Made by a program: the position numbers and the translations under genes. From NCBI RefSeq assembly GCF_023276355.1, contig NZ_JALLPL010000001.1, positions 1,984,001-2,048,000 on the forward strand: a DNA stretch of 64,000 nucleotides, read 5' to 3'. Under the pieces are notes generated by a model. The model searched no databases and was not told the origin of the DNA. It was given only the letters and a program-made list of their open reading frames with translations. This document shows positions 51,782-59,906 of the stretch, piece by piece (positions within the stretch are counted from its first letter, which is position 1; each line of letters starts with the position of its first letter). Source of the stretch: Haloplanus sp. XH21 (GTDB lineage Archaea; Halobacteriota; Halobacteria; Halobacteriales; Haloferacaceae).

Positions 51782-53251
51782 GTACGACTTCGCGAAGTAG
51801 GCCGTCTCGACGGCGGCGTCGTCACAGAGGGCGCAGGTCTCGCCCTCGTGGATGGGGTCCGTGTCCGCGCCGTCCTCGAAGGGTACGAGCACGATTTCGG
51901 CCGCGATCTGATCCTTGATCTCCTCTTCGCAGTCCTCGTCACCGCACCACGGCGCCTTCACGTAGCCGCCGTGCTGGCCGATAGTGCCGAGAATCTCCGC
52001 TCGGTCCGACGCCTCGCGGACGTTTTCGGAGAGGTTGTCCTCGGCGGCGGCGTAGAGTTTGGCGTACACCGTGTCGAACGCGGATTCGACGGTGTCGACC
52101 AGTCCCTCGCGGTCGGCGACGGTCGTCTCGCCGTCCGGCCGGTGGACGAGCGTCAGTTCCTCGTCCGCGACCTCGTTGGGACCGATTTCGATGCGCAGGG
52201 GGACGCCCTTGAGCTCCCACTCGTTGAACTTGAAGCCGGGATTGCGCCCGTCGCGGTCGTCGAGTTCGACCCGGATACCCGCCGCGCGGAGGTCGTCGGC
52301 GACGTCCTCGGCGTAGTCGAGGACGTCCTCTTTGGTCTCCTCCTGCCAGATGGGGACGACGACGACCTGTTCGGGCGCCATCGTCGGCGGCAGAACGAGC
52401 CCCTGATCGTCGCTGTGGGTCATGATGAGCGCGCCGAGTGCGCGCCAAGAGAGCCCCCACGACGTGGTGTGGGCCACCCGCTCTTCCTCGTCCACGCCGG
52501 TGTAGGTGATGTCGAACGCCTCGGCGAAACTCTGTCCGAGATAGTGGCTGGTCGCGCCCTGAACCGACTTGCCGTCGGGCATCAGCGCCTCCACCGTCGT
52601 CGTGGTGTCCGCGCCGGGGAACTTGTCGTGTTCCGGCTTCTTCCCGCGGAGCACCGGAATAGCCAGCACGTCCTCGTAGAGGTCCTCGTACTGATCGAGG
52701 CGGGTCATCGTCTCGTCCCACGCGTCGTCCTCGCTCGCGTGGGCGGTGTGACCCTCCTGCCAGAGGAACTCCTTGGTGCGGAAGAAGGGCTTGGTCTCGG
52801 TGGCCTCCCACCGGACGACGCTACACCACTGGTTCACGCGCAGGGGCAGGTCGCGGTGGCTCCGGATCCACTGGCTCAGATATGGTGCGATGATGCTCTC
52901 GCTGGTCGGGCGGACGGCGAGGCGCTCGTCGAGTTCCTCGTAGCCGCCGTGAGTGACCCACGCCACCTCGGGGTCGAACCCCTCGACCACGTCCTTCTCG
53001 CGTTCCAGATACGACTCCGGAATGAGCATCGGGAAGTAAGCGTTCTGGACGCCCGTGGCTTTGAACCGGCCGTCGAGTTCGTTCTGGATACGCTCCCAGA
53101 GCGCATACCCGCGCGGGCGCGTGATGATGAATCCGCTCATGCCCGCCGGGCCGTAGTTCGCCAGTCCGGCCTTCTGGACGACTTCGGCGTACCACTCGCC
53201 CGTGCTGTGTTCTTTCGACTCGGTGATACCGAGTTCCTGACTGTCGCTCAT
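51779..53251 (-). CDS. proS: Prolyl-tRNA synthetase, archaeal/eukaryotic type
   Basis: 490 residues. Class II motif 2 (RWEATETKPFFRTKEFLWQEGHTAH) and motif 3 (RALGALIMTHSDDQGL) are clear. An anticodon-binding domain (about 290-390) follows. The C-terminal zinc-binding domain has cysteines in APWCGDEDC and GETCALC, a feature of the archaeal/eukaryotic form. It ligates proline to tRNA-Pro. It ends at palindromic element F. Confidence 0.96.
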   Translation of the reverse strand: MSDSQELGITESKEHSTGEWYAEVVQKAGLANYGPAGMSGFIITRPRGYALWERIQNELDGRFKATGVQNAYFPMLIPESYLEREKDVVEGFDPEVAWVTHGGYEELDERLAVRPTSESIIAPYLSQWIRSHRDLPLRVNQWCSVVRWEATETKPFFRTKEFLWQEGHTAHASEDDAWDETMTRLDQYEDLYEDVLAIPVLRGKKPEHDKFPGADTTTTVEALMPDGKSVQGATSHYLGQSFAEAFDITYTGVDEEERVAHTTSWGLSWRALGALIMTHSDDQGLVLPPTMAPEQVVVVPIWQEETKEDVLDYAEDVADDLRAAGIRVELDDRDGRNPGFKFNEWELKGVPLRIEIGPNEVADEELTLVHRPDGETTVADREGLVDTVESAFDTVYAKLYAAAEDNLSENVREASDRAEILGTIGQHGGYVKAPWCGDEDCEEEIKDQIAAEIVLVPFEDGADTDPIHEGETCALCDDAAVETAYFAKSY

Positions 53252-53296
53252 TACCCTGAACTACAGGAGATGCGGCTTAAAACGTGCGAAGCGGGG

Positions 53297-54061
53297 CTAC
53301 GTCAGGTCGGTCTTGCAGTCGTCGGCGTACCCGTCGGCCAACCGGGTCGGCTCCGGGAGTTTGTAACCGTCACAGAGGCGTTCGACCAGATCGACGGTCG
53401 TCTCCGCGCTGACCCGGTGTCCCGGGCTGACGTAGAGCGGGTTGATGACGGGGTTCGAGTCGTACTGTCGCGACTGGTAGGCGTAGCCGATGACGGTGCC
53501 GTTCGGCGCGGTCACGTCGTCGTCGGCGACCACGGGTGCCTGCCAGCCCTCGGGGCGTTCGTCCACCGCGTCCTCGACGCGGCCACAGAGGAGGTTCTTG
53601 GCGACGCCGATGCTCGGCACGTCGAGGACGACGCCGAGATGGGTGGCGAGGCCTGCCTGTCGGTAGTGGATTCGGCCGCTCCCGTCGAAGACGACGAGAT
53701 CCGGCGTCGACTCCAGCGACTCGAACGCCGCGAGGATGGGACCACCCTCCCGGAAGGAGAGCAGACCGGGGATGTATGGAATCGAGAGATCAGTCACCGC
53801 GTGCGTGCGTTCGACGACTTCGCCGCCGCGCAGGCAGACGATAGCGCTGACCGCGCGGCCGTCGAGGAAGGCCTGATCCACGCCGGCGACGAGGGGGCGG
53901 TCACCGCCGAGCGTCGTCTCAGAGGAGAGCGAGACGGCGGCCGGGTCGAACCCGAAATCGTCGGTGAATTCGGCGGCGTCAGCCACCTCGCGCTGGAGCG
54001 CCTCCATCTCCGCACGAGACTGTGAAGGGTCGGGGACGAACTCGGGGCGGACGGGCGTCAC
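53297..54061 (-). CDS. nfi: Endonuclease V
   Basis: 254 residues from GTG 54061. The catalytic Asp is in VAGVDQAF, and the conserved YIPGLLSFREGGPI has the Glu. VFDGSGRIHYRQAGLATHLG carries the second Asp and the wedge-like motif, and SIGVAKNLL completes the family signature. It nicks DNA or RNA one base after inosine (deaminated adenine). The start is 1 nt after the rhomboid stop; an ATG further upstream lies inside the rhomboid gene. Confidence 0.93.
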   Translation of the reverse strand: MTPVRPEFVPDPSQSRAEMEALQREVADAAEFTDDFGFDPAAVSLSSETTLGGDRPLVAGVDQAFLDGRAVSAIVCLRGGEVVERTHAVTDLSIPYIPGLLSFREGGPILAAFESLESTPDLVVFDGSGRIHYRQAGLATHLGVVLDVPSIGVAKNLLCGRVEDAVDERPEGWQAPVVADDDVTAPNGTVIGYAYQSRQYDSNPVINPLYVSPGHRVSAETTVDLVERLCDGYKLPEPTRLADGYADDCKTDLT

Positions 54062-54062
54062 G

Positions 54063-55013
54063 TCAGCGCCTCCGGCCGGGACCGCCGGGTCCGCCAGGGC
54101 CGCCCGGACCGCCCGGTCCACCACCGCCGCCACCGAAGGTCAACTGGTCCGGGACGTTGCGCGGTCGCTTGATGTGTTTCCCATACGCGAGGCCGATGAC
54201 GAGGCCGATGAGATGAGCGAGGTGGGCGACGTTGCCCTGGCCCGCAGAGGAGGCGGTACTCGGCGCGAGGAAAAACAGCACCGAGATGGCCGCGAAGCCG
54301 ATAGTGAACAGCCAGAGCGGGATGGGGATGATGAAGTAGAGATAGATGCGAAGCTTGGGGTTGAGAACGGTGAGAACGCCGAGAACGGCGAAGATGGCGC
54401 CGCTGGCGCCGACGACGCTCACGCTGGCCGACGGGGTGAGGAGGATGCTCGTCCCCACGAATCCGAGGCCCGCGAGGACGCCGCTGACCAGGAACAGCGC
54501 GGCGAACCGCTTCGAGCCGACGTAGCGCTCGACGAGGGGGCCGAAGAAGTACAGCACGATGCTGTTCCCGGCGATGTGATAGAGGCCGCCGTGGGCGAAG
54601 ATAGAGGTGACCCACGTCCAGACGTAGAGCAGATAGTCAGAGCGGAGGACGAAGAGGGTCTGCATCGCGCTGTCGCCGACGAATATCCCGACGATATACT
54701 GCAGCGCGAACGCGACCCACATGAGCGCGAGCAGGGTGTACGCGACGTTGCCCCGGAAGTAAGCGAGGGCACCGCCTCGGCCGGTCAGCGACCCGCCGAA
54801 GGAGGGGAGGCGGTCACGGAGGCCACCGGAGCGGTCCTGCCGGACGCTGTCGTCGAAACCGCTGTCGAAGACCCCGTCCGGGTCGTTCCACTCGTCGAGC
54901 CCCGGACAGTCGTGGTTCTCCGGGAGACGGTGGTCCGCACAGAACGTCCCGCCGCAGCGACCACACTGGTACGGCAAGTTCTCGTGCTGACCACACACGT
55001 CGCACTGAGCCAT
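54063..55013 (-). CDS. Rhomboid intramembrane serine protease with N-terminal AN1-type zinc finger
   Basis: 316 residues. An AN1-like zinc finger (4-36: CDVCGQHENLPYQCGRC, FCADHRLPENHDC) precedes six helices (90-280). The catalytic Ser204 is in GASGAIFA and His267 in HLAHLIGLVIG. The C-terminal tail (about 293-316) is a Gly-Gly-Pro repeat ending RRR, low in complexity. The protease cleaves membrane helices; the zinc finger probably binds a partner in the cytoplasm. The endonuclease V gene is tightly coupled downstream. Confidence 0.93.
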   Translation of the reverse strand: MAQCDVCGQHENLPYQCGRCGGTFCADHRLPENHDCPGLDEWNDPDGVFDSGFDDSVRQDRSGGLRDRLPSFGGSLTGRGGALAYFRGNVAYTLLALMWVAFALQYIVGIFVGDSAMQTLFVLRSDYLLYVWTWVTSIFAHGGLYHIAGNSIVLYFFGPLVERYVGSKRFAALFLVSGVLAGLGFVGTSILLTPSASVSVVGASGAIFAVLGVLTVLNPKLRIYLYFIIPIPLWLFTIGFAAISVLFFLAPSTASSAGQGNVAHLAHLIGLVIGLAYGKHIKRPRNVPDQLTFGGGGGGPGGPGGPGGPGGPGRRR

Positions 55014-55395
55014 TAGCTATCAGTAGCGGGGTGGCGGGCAAAAAGGGTGCGTTCGCGACCTGCGCTCGATACGAGACACTGCAACCGAGGCGGACATCGG
55101 CTGACGGCTGTCAGCGCGGATGAGGTGGGCGCGCACCGTCCGTCTCAGCCGCGTCGTCGTCCGACTCGCCACAGTTCGCCGGAACGACCGTCGGATGCTG
55201 GAGGCCGGGATGCGGGGTGTCACTCATACGTCGATGTACGCCCCTCGGCCCCAAAAGATTACCCATACGCATAATTCATGCGCGGTGGCGGGGAGATAAC
55301 TCGTGGAAATCACGGGGCCAGCGACGGACTACCGCGGTGGCTCACCACACCCCGACCGAAGAGGGATGAGGCTTCGGTGTGAACCCACGACCGAC
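55014..55395. other. 382-nt gap between rhomboid and NMN adenylyltransferase genes
   Basis: It holds the rhomboid start region, a possible 38-residue leftward ORF (55111-55227), an AT-rich patch (AAAAGATTACCCATACG, 55250-55266; CATAATTCATG, about 55268) that could drive either direction, and a long leader of nadM. The six-frame ORFs of 67-76 codons here have no protein-like pattern. Confidence 0.5.
55111..55227 (-). CDS. Possible 38-residue acidic peptide
   Basis: ATG 55227 opens MSDTPHPGLQHPTVVPANCG and continues through an Asp/Glu-rich stretch to a stop at 55111. A TATA-like AATCTTTT lies about 26-30 nt upstream on the same strand, as for leaderless genes. No homologue comes to mind, and the reading frame is short enough to be chance. 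Confidence 0.3.
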   Translation of the reverse strand: MSDTPHPGLQHPTVVPANCGESDDDAAETDGARPPHPR

Positions 55396-55917
55396 ATGCT
55401 CCGAGGGTTCTACATCGGGCGGTTCCAGCCCTACCATTCGGGACACCACGCCGTCGTCAAACAGATCGCGGACGACATCGACGAGGTGGTCGTCGGCGTC
55501 GGCAGCGCGGACCAGTCCCACACGGAACGGAACCCGTTTACCGCCGGCGAACGGGTCATGATGATCACGAAATCGCTGCGCGAACTCGACGCGACGACCT
55601 ACGTCGTCCCCATCGAGGACCTGAACCGCAACGCGGTCTGGGTCAGCCACGTCCAGTCGATGAGTCCGACGTTCGACATCGCGTACTCGAACAACCCGCT
55701 TGTGGTCCGTCTGTTCGAAGAGGCGGGCGTCGAAGTGCGCCAGTCGCCCATGTTCGACCGGGGCGAACTCCAGGGGGCCGAAATCCGACAGCGAATGACC
55801 GAGAGCGGAGCGTGGCGGGAACTGGTCCCGGATGGCGTCGTCGAGGTAGTCGAAGAGTGCAACGGCGTCGCCCGACTCGGCCACATCGCGGAGTCGGACG
55901 TTCCGTCAGGCGACTGA
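55396..55917 (+). CDS. nadM: Nicotinamide-nucleotide adenylyltransferase
   Basis: 173 residues. The nucleotidyltransferase motif GRFQPYHSGHHAVVKQI (8-24) includes the HxGH signature as HSGH. NPFTAGERVMM and the C-terminal SGAEIR-like LQGAEIRQRM match archaeal NadM. It makes NAD from NMN and ATP. ATG 55396 gives MLRGFYIGRFQP, the usual start; an in-frame GTG at 55303 would add an unrelated tail. Confidence 0.95.
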   Translation: MLRGFYIGRFQPYHSGHHAVVKQIADDIDEVVVGVGSADQSHTERNPFTAGERVMMITKSLRELDATTYVVPIEDLNRNAVWVSHVQSMSPTFDIAYSNNPLVVRLFEEAGVEVRQSPMFDRGELQGAEIRQRMTESGAWRELVPDGVVEVVEECNGVARLGHIAESDVPSGD

Positions 55918-55970
55918 CCGGCGCAAGCGCGCATCGGACCCTTTTAATCGGAGCACCCCCTAGCGTAGGT

Positions 55971-56156
55971 ATGGGATTTGGGAGCTACGACGAGTCCGAA
56001 CAGCAGAACCAGGCGGTTGACACGGACGACGACAGCGAGGGCGTGAGCGTCCACGAGAACGAACACGAAGGCGAAGTCTCCTTCGAGACGGAGGCGTCGA
56101 CGGACGATCTCCTCGATCAGCTGGGCGACATCAAGGACGACGCCGACGAGGAGTAG
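55971..56156 (+). CDS. DUF5786-family small acidic protein
   Basis: 61 residues, about a third Asp/Glu, with the conserved start MGFGSYDESEQQNQ and end TDDLLDQLGDIKDD. It belongs to a haloarchaeal family of unknown role (I believe DUF5786). TTTTAATC at 55941-55948 is a TATA box 23-30 nt before the ATG, so it is leaderless and probably well expressed. Confidence 0.85.
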   Translation: MGFGSYDESEQQNQAVDTDDDSEGVSVHENEHEGEVSFETEASTDDLLDQLGDIKDDADEE

Positions 56157-56314
56157 CGCGCCGCCGGACCGCCGTCTCGCTGTTTTTTCGCTCGTACAGG
56201 AACGCAGTCAGCGATGCTCCGATCGTGTCAGTCCGTGCCCACCGGACGGTGTGCGATCTGGCGGGCGAGTTCCAAATGCGACGATAACCGGCGGTGACGG
56301 GGCGCGCAGCCCGA

Positions 56315-56848
56315 TTACGCGAACTTCTCGTCGTAGAGATCCAGCGCGTGTTCGATGGCGCCTTTTGCGGCCGCCTTGTCCTCCCAGCCCAGCGTCTCGA
56401 CTTCCTTTCCTTCCTCGAGGTTCTTGTACGTCGAGAAGAACTCGTCGATCTCGTCGATGGTCTGCTGGGGGATGTCGTCGAGGTCCTGGAGGTGGTCGAA
56501 CCGCGGATCCTCGGTCGGGACGGCGATGACCTTGTCGTCTTGCTCACCGTCGTCGTCCATCTTCATGAGGGCGATGGGGCGTGCCTCGACGACACAGCCC
56601 GGGAACGTGGCGTCCTCGACGAGCACCATCACGTCGAAGGGGTCCTCGTCGTCGTAGTACGACTGCGGGATGAACCCGTAGTCGTACGGGTAGTGGACGT
56701 TGCTGTGGAGCACGCGGTCGAGGACGACGGCGGGAATGTCCTTGTCGTACTCGTACTTGTTGCGCTCGCCTTTGAGACACTCGACGACGGCGGTGATCGT
56801 TTCGGGCGGGTTCGAACCGGGTTCGAGGTCTTCCCACAGGTTCACCAT
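56315..56848 (-). CDS. ppa: Inorganic pyrophosphatase (family I)
   Basis: 177 residues. KYEYDKDIPAVVLDRVL and YPYDYGFIPQSYYDDEDPFD hold the conserved Lys, Tyr and the D-x-D-P-x-D metal centre; the Glu/Asp in FPGCVVEARPI and LMKMDDDGEQDDK complete the Mg2+ sites. It hydrolyses pyrophosphate from biosynthetic reactions. TATTTAG (about 56869-56875, leftward) lies 21-27 nt before the ATG. Confidence 0.96.
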   Translation of the reverse strand: MVNLWEDLEPGSNPPETITAVVECLKGERNKYEYDKDIPAVVLDRVLHSNVHYPYDYGFIPQSYYDDEDPFDVMVLVEDATFPGCVVEARPIALMKMDDDGEQDDKVIAVPTEDPRFDHLQDLDDIPQQTIDEIDEFFSTYKNLEEGKEVETLGWEDKAAAKGAIEHALDLYDEKFA

Positions 56849-57226
56849 GCGGATATGTCGGCCGAACCACTAAATAGGCCTTTCGAGACGGGGCGACTAA
56901 TCGGGACTCTCGTCCCGTGGAGAGATCCGCGCCGGAACGGGCCGGCGAGGCTCCAGTAACACGAATGAAAAAGTACATGAACGGCCGACACCGAGGGAAC
57001 GTGACACCCACGACGCGCCGGCCGGACCGCCCCCCTGTCCTCCATCCGGGCAACTGATGAACAGGGACGACCGGGCCATCGGCGCCACGAGTGGCGGGAC
57101 GATCTCCGATCCGGTGAGAGATATGTCCAATTCTGGGGATATCATTATTTGTCCGCAGGAGCGCTATGAGTGCCGCTGAGGGTCGAGTTGAGAAGCGTTA
57201 AATATCCCTATGACATGTCGTTATGT
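56849..57226. other. 378-nt gap between ppa and padR-like gene
   Basis: It contains the ppa promoter on the left and, on the right, GTTAAATATC (57197-57206), the TATA box of the PadR gene. A perfect palindrome GACATGTC (57212-57219) sits right before that start codon and may be its operator. AT-rich DNA at 56960-56980 and 57125-57160 has no gene I can support; a 40-codon frame at 57057-57179 lacks evidence. Confidence 0.5.
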
Positions 57227-57583
57227 ATGTCAGAGGCACAAACAGTCAGCAGCGATCCCGGTATCGTTCGTGATCTCACCGCCTTCCAGCATAACATCCT
57301 CGTCATCCTCTCCGAAGAACCCATGTACGGCCTGGCGATCAAACGCCAGCTCGAGGAGTACTACGGGACCGAGGTGAACCACGGGCGTCTGTACCCCAAC
57401 CTCGACGATCTCGTCGAGATGGATCTGGTCGAGAAGAGCGAGCTCGACAAGCGGACGAACCAGTACGAGCTGACCGAGACGGGGCAGGACGCCGTGCTCA
57501 ACCGACTCGAGTGGGTCCTCTCGAAGTTCGTCACCGACGACGACCGCGCCGACTCGGTTCGCGACCTCATCGCTCAGCGGTAA
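57227..57583 (+). CDS. PadR-family transcriptional regulator
   Basis: 118 residues. The wHTH is clear: LTAFQHNILVILSEEPMYGL, AIKRQLEEYYGTEVNHGRLY, PNLDDLVEMDLV and a wing KSELDKRTNQYELTETG. A short C-terminal helix dimerises. The TATA box about 26 nt upstream favours ATG 57227 over the in-frame ATG at 57215. The target is unknown, but a palindrome next to the start suggests autoregulation. The end overlaps the convergent gene by 17 nt. Confidence 0.9.
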   Translation: MSEAQTVSSDPGIVRDLTAFQHNILVILSEEPMYGLAIKRQLEEYYGTEVNHGRLYPNLDDLVEMDLVEKSELDKRTNQYELTETGQDAVLNRLEWVLSKFVTDDDRADSVRDLIAQR

Positions 57584-58127
57584 TCTCGGGCGGCTCCGTT
57601 TTCGTGACGGCGAAGACGTGTTCGAGCGACTGCGCTACCGCGTCGCGTTGCTCGTCGCTCGGCCACGCGTTGCGGGGGTAGTAGTCGGTGAGAAACTCCC
57701 GCACCTCGTCCGTCGTCGCCGTCTCGACACGGCGGGCGTAGTGGTTTCCCATGAAATCGGCGAACGCACGGGCGTTCGCGGCGTGGATCTCTCCCGCCCG
57801 CTCGCGGACATCCTCGACGACCGCCTGGTTGTGGGCGTCCACCTCGCTCCAGGCGTCGGGGTCGCCCGGGCCGGAGAGCGATATCTCGACCGCCCGGCCA
57901 GTGTCTTCGATGCGCTCGATGCGGGCGGTGTCGCCCTCCAGCCACTCCGCAGGGTGGAGAACGAGCGTGTCGTCGGCCTCGCGGACGCGCGCAGTGTAGC
58001 CGTATTCGGCGAGTCGTTCGTCGCGGTCACGCTCGTAGGCGGCTGCCTCGGCGTCGTCGGCGGACTGTCGGGCCAGTCTCGTCAGTCGTTCGGCCTCGTC
58101 CTGCAGATCGGATGGGAGATCAGACAT
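57567..58127 (-). CDS. Haloarchaeal protein of unknown function next to rnhA
   Basis: 186 residues, soluble, acidic and mostly helical. A coiled-coil-like N-terminus (LQDEAERLTRLARQSADDAE) leads to a beta region (YTARVREADDTLVLHPAEWL) and a helical C-terminus with FMGNHYARR and FLTDYYPRNAWPSDEQR. It is co-transcribed with rnhA (8-nt overlap) in haloarchaea (possibly the DUF7108 family, unverified). A link to RNA/DNA metabolism is inferred from that pairing only. Confidence 0.75.
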   Translation of the reverse strand: MSDLPSDLQDEAERLTRLARQSADDAEAAAYERDRDERLAEYGYTARVREADDTLVLHPAEWLEGDTARIERIEDTGRAVEISLSGPGDPDAWSEVDAHNQAVVEDVRERAGEIHAANARAFADFMGNHYARRVETATTDEVREFLTDYYPRNAWPSDEQRDAVAQSLEHVFAVTKTEPPEITAER

Positions 58128-58713
58128 CGTCCAGCGCCTCGTTCGCCAACTCGTCGGCGCGGTCGTTTATTTCTCGCGGTACGTGCTCCAGCGACCAGCG
58201 GTCGAACGCCGTGAGCAACTCCCGGACCCGAACCCGTCGCTCGCGGAGACCGGGATCGTTCGCGTCCCACTCGCCGCGCACCTGCTTGACGATGAGTTGG
58301 GAGTCTCCGCGCACGTCGACTTCGTCGAACCCGTGGTCGCGGGCGACTTCGATCGCCCGCACCAGCGCCTCGTACTCCGCGCGGTTGTTCGTCGTCTCAC
58401 CGATGGTCTCGCCGCCCTCGTCGACGATGCCGTCGCCGGAGACGATGACCCAGCCGATGGCGGCTGGACCGGGGTTCCCGCGGCTCGCGCCATCGAAGTA
58501 GACGTGGGCGCGCCCGCCGGACTCGGTGAGCAGCGCAGTCAGATCCGTCGGCCGAGCACCCTGAACGACGACGCTGTCGTCGTAGGCGACGGCGACGGCG
58601 TCGCCACGCTCCGCGCGCCACCGCTCGTGAGACGTATTGCCTGGTTGGATCTCGACGCCGGCTTCCTCGAGCCGTCGCCGGGCCACTTCGGAATCGCACT
58701 CGATAGTCGGCAT
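58120..58713 (-). CDS. rnhA: Ribonuclease HI, with N-terminal extension
   Basis: 197 residues. The RNase H domain (about 68-197) has all acidic residues: Asp in VYFDGASRGNPGPAA, Glu in NNRAEYEALV, Asp in VRGDSQLIVKQV and Asp in NDRADELANEA. The first 65 residues are a separate haloarchaeal extension, different from the eukaryotic hybrid-binding domain. It cleaves RNA in RNA-DNA hybrids. It is divergent from the TFB gene. Confidence 0.93.
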   Translation of the reverse strand: MPTIECDSEVARRRLEEAGVEIQPGNTSHERWRAERGDAVAVAYDDSVVVQGARPTDLTALLTESGGRAHVYFDGASRGNPGPAAIGWVIVSGDGIVDEGGETIGETTNNRAEYEALVRAIEVARDHGFDEVDVRGDSQLIVKQVRGEWDANDPGLRERRVRVRELLTAFDRWSLEHVPREINDRADELANEALDDV

Positions 58714-58884
58714 TGCCGTCCGTTCGCGCGAGCGATTCAAAGGCCGTTCGTTCCACGGTCGCCGGCCGACGACACGTCGATGACGCCGCTCCTGACCGTG
58801 AGCGGGAGTCCCGGCAGCGGCCGATTCACACCGACAATGCAGCCCATAATTTAAGTAGTTGGAAAATGCGACTATAAAAACGCG
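58714..58884. promoter_or_regulatory. Divergent promoter region of rnhA and tfb
   Basis: AATTTAAGTAG at about 58850-58860 lies 25-35 nt before the tfb ATG and is its best TATA box. CTATAAAAAC at 58873-58882 is closer than usual. GATTCAAA at about 58733-58740 may serve rnhA. Confidence 0.45.
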
Positions 58885-59850
58885 ATGACACGGCCCACCC
58901 GCCAGCGGGAAGACCGGACGCAATGGCAGGGCGAGGACGAGCAGGAAACGGAGGACGACATCGACCTCGACGATCTCGATCCCGAGGATCTCGTCAGGAC
59001 GGCCGACGGAGAACTGATTCACGAAGAAACCGGACTCATCATCGAGGAAGAACAGATCGATCCCGGTCCGGAGTGGCGGGCGTTCAACCACCAGGAACGG
59101 CAGGAGAAATCGCGGGTGGGAGCCCCGACCACCCAGACGATGCACGACAAGGGGTTGACGACGACCATCGACTGGAAGGACAAGGACGCGTACGGACGCT
59201 CTATCTCCTCGCGAAAGCGGTCGCAGATGCACCGTCTGCGCAAGTGGCAAGAGCGCATCCGGACGAAGGACGCGGGGGAGCGCAACCTGCAGTTCGCGCT
59301 GAGCGAAATCGATCGCATGGCCTCCGCGCTTGGCGTGCCACGATCGGTCCGGGAGGTGGCCTCCGTCATCTATCGGCGCGCGCTCAACGAGGACCTCATC
59401 CGCGGGCGTTCCATCGAGGGCGTCGCCACCGCGGCCCTCTACGCCGCGTGCCGGAAGGAGGGCATCCCCCGTTCGCTGGAGGAAATCTCCGAGGTTTCGC
59501 GGGTGGAGCGCAAAGAGATCGGTCGCACCTACCGCTACATCTCGCAGGAACTCGGCCTGGAGATGAAGCCGGTCGATCCGAAGAAGTACGTCCCGCGGTT
59601 CTGTTCCGAACTCGAACTCTCGGAGGAGGTGCAGTCGAAAGCCAACGAGATCATCGAGACGACGGCCGAGAAGGGGCTGCTATCGGGCAAATCACCGACC
59701 GGCTACGCCGCGGCGGCCATCTACGCCGCCTCCCTGCTCTGCAACGAGAAAAAGACCCAGCGCGAAGTCGCCGACGTGGCGCAGGTGACCGAAGTCACCA
59801 TCCGCAACCGGTACCAAGAGCAGATCGAAGCGATGGGCATCCACAGTTAG
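58885..59850 (+). CDS. tfb: Transcription initiation factor B (TFB) without zinc-ribbon cysteines
   Basis: 321 residues. Two cyclin-fold repeats (about 125-215 and 222-315) with [18 protein letters not shown] and [19 protein letters not shown] bind TBP-DNA. The B-finger/linker [20 protein letters not shown] is intact. The N-terminal zinc ribbon normally has four Cys; here the matching region (about 32-62, [20 protein letters not shown]) has none. The fold may persist without metal. TFB recruits RNA polymerase; haloarchaea carry several paralogues. Confidence 0.95.
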   Translation: MTRPTRQREDRTQWQGEDEQETEDDIDLDDLDPEDLVRTADGELIHEETGLIIEEEQIDPGPEWRAFNHQERQEKSRVGAPTTQTMHDKGLTTTIDWKDKDAYGRSISSRKRSQMHRLRKWQERIRTKDAGERNLQFALSEIDRMASALGVPRSVREVASVIYRRALNEDLIRGRSIEGVATAALYAACRKEGIPRSLEEISEVSRVERKEIGRTYRYISQELGLEMKPVDPKKYVPRFCSELELSEEVQSKANEIIETTAEKGLLSGKSPTGYAAAAIYAASLLCNEKKTQREVADVAQVTEVTIRNRYQEQIEAMGIHS

Positions 59851-59906
59851 GTTCCCCATCGGCTTCCAGCCGACAGTATCAAATCCCGTCCGGCGCTACC
59901 ACCGCT

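Noticed and set aside
51848-54025. 725-codon + strand frame
   Set aside because: Antisense to proS and endonuclease V, both with catalytic motifs intact.
57057-57179. 40-codon frame before the PadR gene
   Set aside because: No promoter of the usual spacing, no homology, and its end runs into the PadR promoter region.
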